From NCBI GenBank assembly GCA_049616325.1, contig JBMZHG010000017.1, forward strand, positions 1 to 46,180: DNA of 46,180 nucleotides. The letters are read 5' to 3'. A program made the position numbers and the translations under genes. Position 1 is the stretch's first letter, and each line of letters starts with the position of its first letter. Shown here in pieces: positions 16,348 through 24,874 of the stretch. A model generated the notes under the pieces. It was not told the DNA's origin. It saw nothing but the letters and a program-made list of their open reading frames with translations, and did no database searches. The DNA is from UBA11663 sp049616325 (GTDB taxonomy: Bacteria > Bacteroidota > Bacteroidia > Flavobacteriales_D > Sanyastnellaceae).

Positions 16348-17435
16348 AACGCGTGCGCTGGGAATGGTGGATCGCTGGCCTGTTTTTGGTCGGTTTTCTA
16401 TGGCGATTCAGCCAACTGAGCTTGTACTTCTTGGCGGCCGTAGCCCTGAGTTTTGTGGGCAAGCCCATGGCCGCCTGGGTGGCCCGTCGCCACCTTGGAA
16501 AATGGCGATTGGGGCTGGGCGTTGGGGCTGCGACTGCACTCGTAGCCATGGTCGGCGCTGCAACAGGGGTGGTCATGCTCTTCGCCCCGCTTCTTCAAGA
16601 ACAGCTGACCGCCCTTGGCAACCTCGACGCAGCGCAACTGACGCGCCGATGGAACGACGCGTTGGCCGCGTTGGATACGTGGACCTCAGGAATTGACCTC
16701 AGCGGCGAGGGCCTTGCGAACAGCGCCTATTTAGCCAACTACGTGTCCAACCTCTTTGCGTTGGACAACGCCAGCAGCCTCTTCTCCGGGTTGATTTCTT
16801 CCGTGGGAAACCTCTTCGTGGCGACGTTCTCAATTCTGTTCATGTCGTTCTTCCTGATGCGCGAGCCGACGCTGTTCAAGGATTTGGTCTTGGCGTTGAC
16901 GCCGGAGTCCAAACAACCCGCCATGACACGCATACTGGAAAGCTCAGGGCATTTGCTCACCCGGTATTTCGGTGGACTTGTCATTCAGGTAAGCATTGTG
17001 ACAATCGTGGTGGGGCTGGGCTTGACGCTGATAGGAATTCCGCACGGCTGGTTGCTTGGGTTGCTTGCCGGCTTGTTCAACCTCATTCCGTACATCGGCC
17101 CAATTCTCGGTGCGGGAATCGGCGCTCTGGTCATGATTTCTAGCGGGGTTGACTGGCCCGCGTTCACCTGGGGCATGGGGGTCTACCTCGCGGCGCAAGG
17201 CGTCGACAACGTCTTCACCCAGCCGGTCATTTTTGCCAAACGCGTTTTTGCCCATCCCCTTGAAATCTTCGTGGTCATCTCGGTTGCCGGCAGCCTGGCA
17301 GGCCCCGCTGGAATGGTCCTGGCCATCCCGGGCTACACGTTGTTTCGCATCGTGGCCAAGGAGTTTTTGCAGGAATTTCCGTGGGTGAAAGCAATGACCA
17401 AAAACATGGAATCACGCGCCAAGTCGGCCAAGTAG
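16344..17435 (+). CDS. AI-2E family transporter (PerM/TqsA-like)
   Basis: Inner-membrane protein of 363 aa with about seven to eight hydrophobic segments. The first pair (WIAGLFLVGFLWRF and LYFLAAVALSFVGKPMAAWV) precedes a soluble section of about 60 residues. The later block, GLGLTLIGIPHGWLLGLLAGLFNLIPYIGPILG, holds the hallmark LIPYIGPILG motif of PF01594. A final pair ends near VAGSLAGPAGMVLAIPGYTLFR. Family members export autoinducer-2 or act as Na+/H+ antiporters or permeases; substrate here is open. The start is fixed by the ATGA overlap with sixA, so the two are translated as one unit. Confidence 0.9.
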   Translation: MKRVRWEWWIAGLFLVGFLWRFSQLSLYFLAAVALSFVGKPMAAWVARRHLGKWRLGLGVGAATALVAMVGAATGVVMLFAPLLQEQLTALGNLDAAQLTRRWNDALAALDTWTSGIDLSGEGLANSAYLANYVSNLFALDNASSLFSGLISSVGNLFVATFSILFMSFFLMREPTLFKDLVLALTPESKQPAMTRILESSGHLLTRYFGGLVIQVSIVTIVVGLGLTLIGIPHGWLLGLLAGLFNLIPYIGPILGAGIGALVMISSGVDWPAFTWGMGVYLAAQGVDNVFTQPVIFAKRVFAHPLEIFVVISVAGSLAGPAGMVLAIPGYTLFRIVAKEFLQEFPWVKAMTKNMESRAKSAK

Positions 17436-17512
17436 GAGCCTTGTGAACGGAACGTGAACAACTCCTCCGTCGAGTTCGTCCCAAGAGCACGCGCTGTAGC
17501 GGTCGTTTGGTC

Positions 17513-17537
17513 TACCTTTGAATCCCGTAAGTACGGG
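17513..17537 (+). promoter_or_regulatory. pyrG promoter box and 16-bp dyad
   Basis: TACCTTTG (17513-17520) is a full -7 match, 19 nt before the pyrG ATG. Directly downstream, TCCCGTA-AG-TACGGGA (17523-17538) is a perfect dyad with a 2-nt centre, spanning the predicted transcription start and ending just before the ATG. The 2-nt centre makes an RNA hairpin poor, so a DNA-binding operator is the more natural reading. Confidence 0.55.
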
Positions 17538-17539
17538 AC

Positions 17540-19252
17540 ATGCCTTCACCAACCTCTTCCTCCTCCAACGACGTCCTCGCAAGCGGGCGCAACAGCCGGT
17601 ACATTTTTGTCACCGGTGGAGTGAGCAGCAGCCTCGGCAAAGGCATTGTCAGCGCTTCGTTGGCCAAACTTCTGCAAGCGCGCGGGTACAAGGTCACCAT
17701 CCAAAAGCTCGATCCGTACATCAACGTCGATCCCGGCACGCTCAACCCCTACGAGCACGGGGAATGCTACGTGACGGTGGACGGTGCGGAGACGGATTTG
17801 GACCTCGGACACTACGAGCGCTTCCTCAACGTCCAGACGACGCAGGCGAACAACATCACGACCGGACGAATCTACCAGAGCGTCATCGACAAGGAGCGGC
17901 GCGGCGAATACCTCGGCAAGACGGTCCAAATCATCCCCCACATCACGGACGAAATCAAACGTTGCGTCCAGATTTTGGGTTCGAAGAAGGATTACGATTT
18001 CGTGATCACGGAGATTGGCGGCACGGTGGGCGACATCGAATCCCTCCCGTACATTGAAGCCGTCCGGCAGATGAAGTGGGAATCGCCCGAGGACACCCTT
18101 GTTGTTCACCTGACGCTCGTTCCATATTTGTCAGCCGCGGGTGAGCTAAAGACCAAACCCACGCAACACTCCGTCAAGCAGCTGTTGGAATTTGGGGTGC
18201 AGCCCGACGTGCTCGTGTGCCGAACCGAGCACCCCCTTCCCTCCAACGTTCGCACCAAGCTCGCTCGGTTCTGCAACGTGGCGCTCGATGCGGTCATCGA
18301 AAGCATTGACGCTGAGACGATTTACGACGTTCCGCTTCTCATGCAAGAAGAGCGATTTGACGAAGTCGTTCTCAAAAAGCTCGGAATGGATTGCGGCGAG
18401 ACCGAGGCCAACCTGAACGAATGGAAGGATTTCCTTCGCCGGTACAAGAACCCCAAGCGTCACGTGCGGATTGGGCTTGTCGGGAAATACGTCGAACTCA
18501 GGGACAGCTACAAAAGCATCGCAGAGGCACTCGACCATGCGGGGGCTTTGCTTGAGGCTCACATCGACGTCGACTGGATTCACAGCGAGCAAGTCACGCC
18601 GGAAAACGTTGAGTCGCGACTCGATGGACTCCACGGAATCTTGGTTGCGCCGGGGTTTGGGTCTCGAGGAATTGACGGCAAGTTGCTCTCCATCCGACAT
18701 GCACGGGAAAACCGCATCCCCTTCTTTGGCATTTGCCTCGGCATGCAATGCGCCGTCGTCGAGTTTGCGCGCAATGTCTTGGGGTTTACGGAAGCGCATT
18801 CCACCGAAATCAAGGAATACACTCCCGAACCTGTGATCGACTTGATGGGCGAACAAAAGAGCATCACCAACATGGGCGGCACCATGCGCTTGGGCGAGTA
18901 CCCCTGCGTGTTGAAAGAAGGGTCCAAGGCCCTCGAGGCCTACCACGGAGAACAGAAAGTTTCTGAACGCCACCGACACCGATACGAATTCAACAACGCT
19001 TACCTCGCGCAGTTTGAAGAGGCGGGAATGCTGGCTACCGGGGTCAATCCAGACAGCAATTTGGTCGAGGTCGTGGAAATCCCTGACCACCCTTATTACG
19101 TGGCTTCTCAATTCCATCCGGAGTATGCCTCAACGGTACTCAACCCGCACCCGTTGTTCGTGTCGTTTGTGAAAGCGGCAGTGGCCCACGACGAATTTGA
19201 GGCAACCTCTCATCAAGCCTCTTCCGAGGCCAAGGCTTCAAGCGCGAGCTGA
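17540..19252 (+). CDS. pyrG: CTP synthase
   Basis: Cytoplasmic CTP synthase of 570 aa: ATP-dependent amination of UTP with glutamine as donor. The synthetase domain (about 20-290) carries FVTGGVSSSLGKGIVSASLA, KLDPYINVDPGTLNPYEHGE and TDLDLGHYERF. The class I glutaminase domain (about 310-550) has its nucleophile C399 in GICLGMQ and a C-terminal FHPEY histidine-glutamate pair. Family proteins are about 535-550 aa. The surplus here is a Ser-rich lead of about 20 residues before RYIFVTGG and an Ala/Ser-rich tail (ATSHQASSEAKASSAS). Both ends look disordered. A later start is not available as ATG before the domain begins. A dyad overlaps its transcription start, suggesting transcriptional control. 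Confidence 0.97.
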   Translation: MPSPTSSSSNDVLASGRNSRYIFVTGGVSSSLGKGIVSASLAKLLQARGYKVTIQKLDPYINVDPGTLNPYEHGECYVTVDGAETDLDLGHYERFLNVQTTQANNITTGRIYQSVIDKERRGEYLGKTVQIIPHITDEIKRCVQILGSKKDYDFVITEIGGTVGDIESLPYIEAVRQMKWESPEDTLVVHLTLVPYLSAAGELKTKPTQHSVKQLLEFGVQPDVLVCRTEHPLPSNVRTKLARFCNVALDAVIESIDAETIYDVPLLMQEERFDEVVLKKLGMDCGETEANLNEWKDFLRRYKNPKRHVRIGLVGKYVELRDSYKSIAEALDHAGALLEAHIDVDWIHSEQVTPENVESRLDGLHGILVAPGFGSRGIDGKLLSIRHARENRIPFFGICLGMQCAVVEFARNVLGFTEAHSTEIKEYTPEPVIDLMGEQKSITNMGGTMRLGEYPCVLKEGSKALEAYHGEQKVSERHRHRYEFNNAYLAQFEEAGMLATGVNPDSNLVEVVEIPDHPYYVASQFHPEYASTVLNPHPLFVSFVKAAVAHDEFEATSHQASSEAKASSAS

Positions 19253-19702
19253 ACGCAACATTTGAATGTGGGGAATGTCGTCTTCCAAGTACGGCTCACC
19301 CACCGACTCAAAGCCCAATTCTTCGTACCACCCCTCGAGGTAACATTGCGCTGAAATGCGCACAGGAATTCCCGGCCAAACGCGTGCACAAACGTCGAGG
19401 CAGCGTTTCATCAATTCACGCCCAACTCCTTCCCCTCGACGGTCGTGCCGAGTCGCCACGCGCCCAATACTCGGTTCTGCGTAGCTGACCCCCGGCGCCA
19501 AGACCCTCGCGTACGCTGCAGCGGCCGATCCCTTCTCGACAGGCTGATCTTCCGCCCAAACATGCCAACCTCGAAGGTCCTTTCCGTCAAGGTCACTGTA
19601 GGGGCAATCCTGTTCCACCACAAAAACATTCACTCGGAGTCGAACAACTGCATGGAGTTCGTCACGAGTTAGTTCCGTCCAGGGTTTGGTCTTCCAATTC
19701 AT
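19238..19702 (-). CDS. ElaA-like GNAT N-acetyltransferase
   Basis: Cytoplasmic acetyl-CoA-dependent acyltransferase of 154 aa resembling ElaA. The N-terminus MNWKTKPWTELTRDELHAVV and the RVNVFVVEQDCPYSDLDGKD stretch are typical. The acetyl-CoA loop is IGRVATRHDRRGEGVGRELM (motif R-x-x-G-x-G). The C-terminal YEELGFESVGEPYLEDDIPH ends in the usual ElaA-like D-I-P-H. The start at 19702 is preferred because the upstream in-frame codons run through the terminator at 19724-19750. Its substrate is unknown. The 3' end overlaps the pyrG 3' end by 15 nt convergently. Confidence 0.87.
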   Translation of the reverse strand: MNWKTKPWTELTRDELHAVVRLRVNVFVVEQDCPYSDLDGKDLRGWHVWAEDQPVEKGSAAAAYARVLAPGVSYAEPSIGRVATRHDRRGEGVGRELMKRCLDVCARVWPGIPVRISAQCYLEGWYEELGFESVGEPYLEDDIPHIQMLRSARA

Positions 19703-19723
19703 TTCCGTGTGAAAATAACGCAC

Positions 19724-19750
19724 AAAAAAAAGGGAGCCGAAGCTCCCTTT
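19724..19750 (-). terminator. Intrinsic terminator after the outer-membrane protein gene
   Basis: On the minus strand a 9-bp stem AAAGGGAGC / GCTCCCTTT with a TTCG tetraloop is followed by a T-run (plus-strand A-run, 19724-19728). It lies 20 nt downstream of the stop at 19771 and isolates that gene from the ElaA-like gene. Confidence 0.85.
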
Positions 19751-19770
19751 CACATGTCGCAAGTGCGCTT

Positions 19771-20185
19771 TTAGAAGCGCGCACCAAGGTTGATGCTTAC
19801 GCCTACCGCTGGATCGTTCAGGAGAGTCCCAATGTTCAACTGCGGCGCGATGTACAGCACGTCTTTGAAGTCAATGTACCGACCTGCGTTCAATCCGAGG
19901 TCCAGGTTGTTGATGGGGTCGTCCAAATCCAACCCCACGTAGTAATCGCCCATAAAGTACTGGCCACCAANNNNNNNNNNAGCCGGATTTTGCGGTGATG
20001 ACAATGTCATCTGCCACAGCGTATCCCACCGTCGCGTCGAAAGACACGCCGGAAGAGAACACGTTCAACAAAGTCGTGGCGTCACCGGTACCCAAGTACC
20101 ATGAGCCTTTCGGTTGAGATGCATCCTGAGCGAATGCAAATGATGCAGTCGCAACTGCAAAGAGAGAGAGAACAAACTTTTTCAT
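19771..20185 (-). CDS. Small outer-membrane beta-barrel protein, interrupted by sequence gap
   Basis: A signal peptide MKKFVLSLFAVATASFAFAQ opens the protein, followed by alternating hydrophobic strands (SFDATVGYAVADDIVITAKSG). After the N-run, coding resumes in another frame (GGQYFMGDYYVGLDLDDPIN, then a final strand VGVSINLGARF ending in Phe, typical of outer-membrane barrels). The two sides add up to 405 nt, so the real gap must be a multiple of 3 rather than the ten Ns shown; the frame change is therefore an artefact. It probably belongs to the porin-like barrel proteins common in Bacteroidota. A strong terminator follows, and a 26-bp dyad lies upstream. Confidence 0.75.
19971..19980. other. 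Assembly gap of unknown length
   Basis: Ten consecutive Ns join two pieces of the outer-membrane protein gene. Codon phase on each side requires the true missing length to be divisible by three. Confidence 0.95.
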
Positions 20186-20256
20186 CTGAAATAGATTTTA
20201 GGTTCGAGGCAAATCACGCACCTATGTCGTGTCTTTGTAACACTACTTCACTTTAA

Positions 20257-20282
20257 CTATTCACATGTACATGTTTGAATAG
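20257..20282. promoter_or_regulatory. 26-bp dyad upstream of the outer-membrane protein gene
   Basis: Outer arms CTATTCA and TGAATAG are perfect inverted repeats. Between them lies the self-complementary CATGTACATG plus TT. The dyad ends about 70 nt upstream of the minus-strand ATG at 20185 and could be an operator. No flanking T-run makes it a terminator. Confidence 0.45.
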
Positions 20283-20376
20283 CCTGTTACGTGTTGATTT
20301 ACAGGAACATAAGACAATCCAATCGAGGTTGTAAATGCATGTATTAGGTAAGAGATATTTGATGATAGGACCGGGT

Positions 20377-20384
20377 TAACTTTG
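20377..20384 (+). promoter_or_regulatory. -7 promoter box of the ABC-F gene
   Basis: TAACTTTG is a full match and ends 4 nt before the ATG at 20389, the same spacing as other predicted leaderless genes here. Confidence 0.55.
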
Positions 20385-20388
20385 AAAC

Positions 20389-22281
20389 ATGGCGGAGCGG
20401 AGAAACATGTTGTCGGTCGAAGGTTTGACCAAAACCTACGGAGAAAGGCAACTCTTCAACGACCTGACCTTTGGGGTTCAGGAAGGAGAAAGAGTGGCGC
20501 TCGTCGCTCGCAACGGCTCGGGCAAATCCACCCTCCTCCGTGCCATTTGCGGGCAGGAGCCCGCAGACTGCGGTCGTGTTGTGTTCTCGTCCGGGGTTCG
20601 GCACGGTCACCTCAGGCAAGAGCTTGAACTTGACGCAACAGCCACCGTTCTCGACACCCTGTACATTGGCGACAGCCCGGCTGTCGAGGCCATGCGTGAT
20701 TACGAACGTGCACTTGCCCTGGGATTGGAAGACGCCGAGTTGCAAAAAGCATACGACGCCATGGACGCCCACGAAGGGTGGAACTTCGAGGCCAGGGCGC
20801 GCGAAATCTTGGGGAAGCTCAACCTCCATGACCTCGAGCGGACCGTTCAGAGCCTTAGCGGCGGGGAAAAACGTCGAGTCGCGCTCGCACAAGTCCTTCT
20901 TGAAGCTCCGGACTTTTTGGTGCTGGACGAACCGACCAACCACCTCGACTTGGACATGATTGCGTGGCTGGAACAGCGTTTGGCCTCGATGGGTACGACG
21001 CTGCTCATGGTGACGCACGACCGGTACTTTCTGGAAAACGTTTGCGACCGCATCCTTGAACTCGAAGACGAGGCCCTGCATTCCTACCAGGGCAACTTCA
21101 GCTACTTCCTCGAGAAGCGCGCCGAACGTCGAGCCAACGCCCAGGCGGTGCAAGAGCGCGCGGCGACGCAAATGAAGCGCGAGCTAGAGTGGGTGCGCGC
21201 CACTCCCTCCGCACGAACCACCAAAAGCAAGAGCCGTCTCGACCGGTTTGAAGACATCAAGGCAGCGGCAGCCAAGCGACTTCGAGAAGACCCCATGCAC
21301 ATCACGGTCATCCCCGAGCGCTTGGGAAGCAAAATCGTGGAGCTTCACAAAGTCAAGCGTGCATTTGGCAAGCGCGTGCTCTTTGAAGGACTCACGCACC
21401 ACTTCAAGCGCGGCGAACGCATCGGTCTTGTTGGCCAAAACGGCACGGGAAAGTCCTCTCTCCTCAACCTGATCTTGGGACAAGCCGATCCCGACGCCGG
21501 GAAAGTCGTTGTGGGCGAAACCGTGGTGTTTGGGCACTACGCGCAGGAAGGCGGGTCCTTCAACGAGGATTGGAAGGTCATCGATGCCGTGCGCGACATT
21601 GCCGACTGGATTCCGCTCCAAGGCGGCGCAAAACTCACCGCGGCACAACTTCTTGAGCGGTTCCTTTTCCCGCACGCCATGCACCACCAATTCGTTCGGC
21701 TGCTGAGCGGCGGCGAACGCAAAAGGCTCCACCTGTTGCGCATCCTCATGCGCAACCCCAATTTCCTGGTGCTCGACGAGCCGACCAACGACCTCGACAT
21801 TTTTACGCTTTCCGTGCTGGAGGAATTTCTGATGGACTTCTCCGGGTGCCTTGTCGTGGTGTCGCACGACCGGTATTTCATGGACAAACTTGTCGATCAC
21901 GTCTGGGTTCTCGGCGAAGACGGGCAGCTCGCCGTACGCGACTTCCCGGGGAATTACACGCAATACCGCGCGCAACGATCCGCAGAACAAAAGGAGGCAC
22001 AAGCCGCCGCTTCCGCTGAAAAATCGGCCAAGTCTGCCGAAAACAAGCCCGCCATCAAGGGCGATTACAGCGAGCGCTTGAGTTACAAAGAGCGCTTGGA
22101 GTACGACGGTCTCGAGGCCCAAATCGCCCAACTCGAGCAACGTCGTGACGAGCTCTCCGCGCAGTTGCAAACCGAACTCGACCACGAAAAAATGCGCGAC
22201 CTCGGTGAACATTTGGGTTCCGTATCGTCCCAACTTGATGCCGCAGAAATGCGGTGGCTGGAACTCTCAGAACGCGCTTGA
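20389..22281 (+). CDS. ABC-F family ATPase, Uup-like
   Basis: Soluble protein of 630 aa with two ABC domains and no membrane segment. Domain 1 has Walker A NGSGKST, signature LSGGEKRR and Walker B FLVLDEPTNHLDLD. Domain 2 has GQNGTGKSSLL, LSGGERKRL and FLVLDEPTNDLDI. The ABC-F linker lies between them, and a C-terminal coiled coil (about 565-628, YKERLEYDGLEAQIAQLEQR) points to Uup rather than EttA. The first Walker A is preceded by ALVARNG where GRNG is usual, a small deviation. ABC-F proteins bind ribosomes or branched nucleic acid. The first ATG is favoured by the promoter box; a second in-frame ATG at 20407 is the alternative. Confidence 0.93.
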   Translation: MAERRNMLSVEGLTKTYGERQLFNDLTFGVQEGERVALVARNGSGKSTLLRAICGQEPADCGRVVFSSGVRHGHLRQELELDATATVLDTLYIGDSPAVEAMRDYERALALGLEDAELQKAYDAMDAHEGWNFEARAREILGKLNLHDLERTVQSLSGGEKRRVALAQVLLEAPDFLVLDEPTNHLDLDMIAWLEQRLASMGTTLLMVTHDRYFLENVCDRILELEDEALHSYQGNFSYFLEKRAERRANAQAVQERAATQMKRELEWVRATPSARTTKSKSRLDRFEDIKAAAAKRLREDPMHITVIPERLGSKIVELHKVKRAFGKRVLFEGLTHHFKRGERIGLVGQNGTGKSSLLNLILGQADPDAGKVVVGETVVFGHYAQEGGSFNEDWKVIDAVRDIADWIPLQGGAKLTAAQLLERFLFPHAMHHQFVRLLSGGERKRLHLLRILMRNPNFLVLDEPTNDLDIFTLSVLEEFLMDFSGCLVVVSHDRYFMDKLVDHVWVLGEDGQLAVRDFPGNYTQYRAQRSAEQKEAQAAASAEKSAKSAENKPAIKGDYSERLSYKERLEYDGLEAQIAQLEQRRDELSAQLQTELDHEKMRDLGEHLGSVSSQLDAAEMRWLELSERA

Positions 22282-22346
22282 TTCCTTCATGCAACCTTCT
22301 TGGGTTTGAGGTGTTGTAGATTTCGAAGTCCTAACTAGCCCGACAC

Positions 22347-24797
22347 ATGAACTACTTTACATCACTCGGAACCGTGCTTTTGGTCGCCTTGGAATTAGCC
22401 GCAGGAACCGTCAATGCACAAGACTGCTCCATCGAGGCTGTGGCCACACTTTACACTGCAACGTGGTCCGAAGAAGTGAGCTTCACCATCTCTGACGACA
22501 ACGGTGTTTTGGCGCAGGGATTCGGAACAGAAGATTACGGGGTGAGCACCAGCTCGTTTTGTCTGGACAACGTATCCGGATGCCTCGTGCTGGAAATGAC
22601 TGATTCGTTTGGCGACGGTTGGAACGGTGCTTTTCTCGAAATCTACCTACCATCCTTGGATGTGTACCTCGGGGAGTTCAGCCTCGAAGCGGGAGGCTTC
22701 CAAGCTGTGGTTCTCGCCTACGGAGAGGGCTGCGAAGGAACTGTGGTCGACATCGAAGGCTGCACAGATCCGGCTGCCTTCAATTACAACCCAACCGCCA
22801 CAGTGGACGACGGTTCGTGCTTTTACGATTGCGAGTGCGAGGACGTGGAGGACCCCGTGTGTGCCCTCTTGTTCGACGGCTCCCTTGTCACCTTCCCGAA
22901 CCTTTGCGAGGCCTTTTGCGCTCAGGCATTCCAAATCGTCGGCTTTGGCGACTGCGACAATTTGCCAGTTCACGGTTGCACCGATCCCGAGGCACTCAAC
23001 TACAACCCTGAAGCGGACACCGACGACGGGTCCTGCCTCTACCCTTGCGAATGCGACGACGTGTACGATCCCGTGTGCGCGTACGATTACTTTACGGGGG
23101 ATTACGTGACGTTCAACAACCCTTGCGAAGCAAACTGCGTTGGTGCTTGGATTGCCTGGGAAGGCGATTGCTCCGAACAACCTGTTTATGGCTGCACCGA
23201 CCCTGATGCGCTCAATTACAACCCTGACGCCACCAACGACGACGGTTCCTGCGTGACGCTTCCCGAATGCAGCGACAGTCAATACCTGATCAGCATTGAG
23301 ACCGTGTCACCAGATTCGTTGATTGAGCTCGGATTCGGTGCCACGTTGTTTTGGGCCTTGTCCTCAGAGACCGGAGAATACATCAACCTCGTTTACGCCT
23401 ACGACCAATACCAGCAGGCCTCAGCTTACGGCTGCGTAGACCCAGGTTGCTACAACTTCATCCTGAACGACTACGGGTGGGCGCCAGGACTGGGAAGCGT
23501 GAACGTCACGGCAGCCGGAACAACCACCAATTACGGGGTGCCCGCCGGCGAGTACACGGCTGCGTATGCCATTGGGGTAGATGCCGAAGGCTGCGAGTTG
23601 ACCCTTCCTGGATGCACGGACCCCGAGGCCTTGAACTACAACTCCTCCGCCACAGTAGACGACGGGTCTTGCCAATATCCCTTCACCTGCGAAGAGGGCA
23701 CGCCAGGCCAACTTTACGTGTGCACCTTCTCGGGCGGTGCAAATGTGGGGCTCGAAGTGGTTGCCGACGACGGCAGCGTCCTTTACAGCCAAAACGGATT
23801 TGGGGACTTCGCCATTGTGTACATCGACGTATGCCTGCAAGACAGCACGTGCTACACGGCCACATTGACCGACTTAAGCGGCACGGGCATGGGATGGAAC
23901 GGTGGCTACTTTTGGGTGTCTGACGGCTACCAGGACATCGTGCACGAAGAACTCCCCAACGGACAGGTTTCGAGCACTGTCGAATTCAGTTTGGACGGCA
24001 CCTGCGGTGAATTGCCGAGCAACGACATCTACGGCTGCACCGACCCTGCGGCGTGGAACTTCAACCCTTGGGCCACGATCGACGACGGCTCATGCCTGTA
24101 CGACAACGGCGAAGTGTACGGATGCACTGACCCTGTTGCCACGAACTACAACCCAGACGCCACGGTGGACGACGGATCTTGCATCTTCCCGAGCATTTGC
24201 GAAGGTATGAGCGACGTTTTGCTGATCCTCGACGGTGGCACGTGGCCAGGAGAAATTTCCTTGTTGGTACTTAACGACGCGGGCGAAGTGGTGATGGAGA
24301 TGAACGGCTACACCGGAATCATGCAAGGGTGTGTGCCCGCGGGCTGCTACACCGTGGAGATGCACGACAGCTTCGGCGACGGTTGGAACGGCGGCTGGGC
24401 TGAAATGTTTGTCGATGGCGAATCCATGGGCACCATGACCCTCGAAGAAGGCAATTACGGCTCGGCAACTGTAGGTGTTGGAGGCGAATGCGGTGAATTT
24501 GAAGGTGGCTTCACCGGAGAATTGCCCGGCGGCTACGACGGCACGATTTGGTTCGAAGCGTTCCCCAACCCCGGTGTTGGTGACGTCAACGTTGTGGCGG
24601 ATGACTTCGACATGAACGAACCTGTTGTGGTTCGCATTTACGACGCTACTGGAAAGGTGGTGGTGGATGCCGTTAAAAACCGAGACGACTCTCGAGTCTG
24701 GACGTTCGATGCTTCATCCTGGAGCACCGGCATGTACTTCATCCGAGCGACTCAGGGCAACAAGTTTGCTCAGAGCTCGTGGATGAAGGCGCAGTAA
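22347..24797 (+). CDS. Secreted mosaic repeat protein with T9SS sorting domain
   Basis: Predicted secreted or cell-surface protein of 816 aa. A signal peptide (to about residue 24) is followed by a module with DSFGDGWNGAFLEIY; related modules recur around 500-550 and 650-700 (GTGMGWNGGYFWV, DSFGDGWNGGWAEMF). Six copies of GCTDPxAxNYNPxAtvDDGSC start at residues 138, 210, 282, 422, 563 and 592. Between copies 1-2 and 2-3 are two cysteine-rich segments with Kazal-like spacing (CECEDVEDPVC and CECDDVYDPVC). The last ~80 residues (FPNPGVGDVNV, VRIYDATGKVV, STGMYFIRA) form a type-A T9SS C-terminal sorting domain, so export would use the type IX system. Acidic aspartates suggest calcium binding. 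Function is unknown. A bidirectional terminator follows. Confidence 0.85.
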   Translation: MNYFTSLGTVLLVALELAAGTVNAQDCSIEAVATLYTATWSEEVSFTISDDNGVLAQGFGTEDYGVSTSSFCLDNVSGCLVLEMTDSFGDGWNGAFLEIYLPSLDVYLGEFSLEAGGFQAVVLAYGEGCEGTVVDIEGCTDPAAFNYNPTATVDDGSCFYDCECEDVEDPVCALLFDGSLVTFPNLCEAFCAQAFQIVGFGDCDNLPVHGCTDPEALNYNPEADTDDGSCLYPCECDDVYDPVCAYDYFTGDYVTFNNPCEANCVGAWIAWEGDCSEQPVYGCTDPDALNYNPDATNDDGSCVTLPECSDSQYLISIETVSPDSLIELGFGATLFWALSSETGEYINLVYAYDQYQQASAYGCVDPGCYNFILNDYGWAPGLGSVNVTAAGTTTNYGVPAGEYTAAYAIGVDAEGCELTLPGCTDPEALNYNSSATVDDGSCQYPFTCEEGTPGQLYVCTFSGGANVGLEVVADDGSVLYSQNGFGDFAIVYIDVCLQDSTCYTATLTDLSGTGMGWNGGYFWVSDGYQDIVHEELPNGQVSSTVEFSLDGTCGELPSNDIYGCTDPAAWNFNPWATIDDGSCLYDNGEVYGCTDPVATNYNPDATVDDGSCIFPSICEGMSDVLLILDGGTWPGEISLLVLNDAGEVVMEMNGYTGIMQGCVPAGCYTVEMHDSFGDGWNGGWAEMFVDGESMGTMTLEEGNYGSATVGVGGECGEFEGGFTGELPGGYDGTIWFEAFPNPGVGDVNVVADDFDMNEPVVVRIYDATGKVVVDAVKNRDDSRVWTFDASSWSTGMYFIRATQGNKFAQSSWMKAQ
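22758..24182 (+). repeat. Six intragenic repeats encoding GCTDP...DDGSC
   Basis: Each copy is 63 nt (21 codons), starting at 22758, 22974, 23190, 23610, 24033 and 24120. Copies 1-3 are exactly 216 nt apart, so repeat plus Kazal-like spacer was duplicated as a 72-codon unit. Copies 5 and 6 are nearly contiguous (87 nt apart). Confidence 0.9.
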
Positions 24798-24816
24798 GCA
24801 ACCTTCATGGAAACGA

Positions 24817-24847
24817 AAAGGGCCACCTGCTGAGGTGGCCCTTTTTG
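24817..24847. terminator. Bidirectional intrinsic terminator
   Basis: A stem AAAAGGGCCACCT / AGGTGGCCCTTTT with a GCTG loop is flanked by A-run and T-run, so it can end transcription from the secreted-protein gene (stop 24797) and from paaE (stop 24875) on the other strand. Confidence 0.88.
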
Positions 24848-24874
24848 CTTTCTCAGAGTTCTAGGGATGCTCCC

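Larger units (their letters stand above)
20186..20388. other. A+T-richer divergent intergenic region
   Basis: This 203-nt gap separates the outer-membrane protein gene (-) from the ABC-F gene (+) and is visibly richer in A+T than its surroundings. It holds the dyad at 20257-20282 and the ABC-F -7 box. No clear TAnnTTTG box was found for the minus-strand gene. Confidence 0.6.

Noticed and set aside
17443..17459. Direct repeat GTGAAC-N5-GTGAAC upstream of pyrG
   Set aside because: Two 6-mers 11 bp apart are too short to distinguish from chance without other genomic copies.
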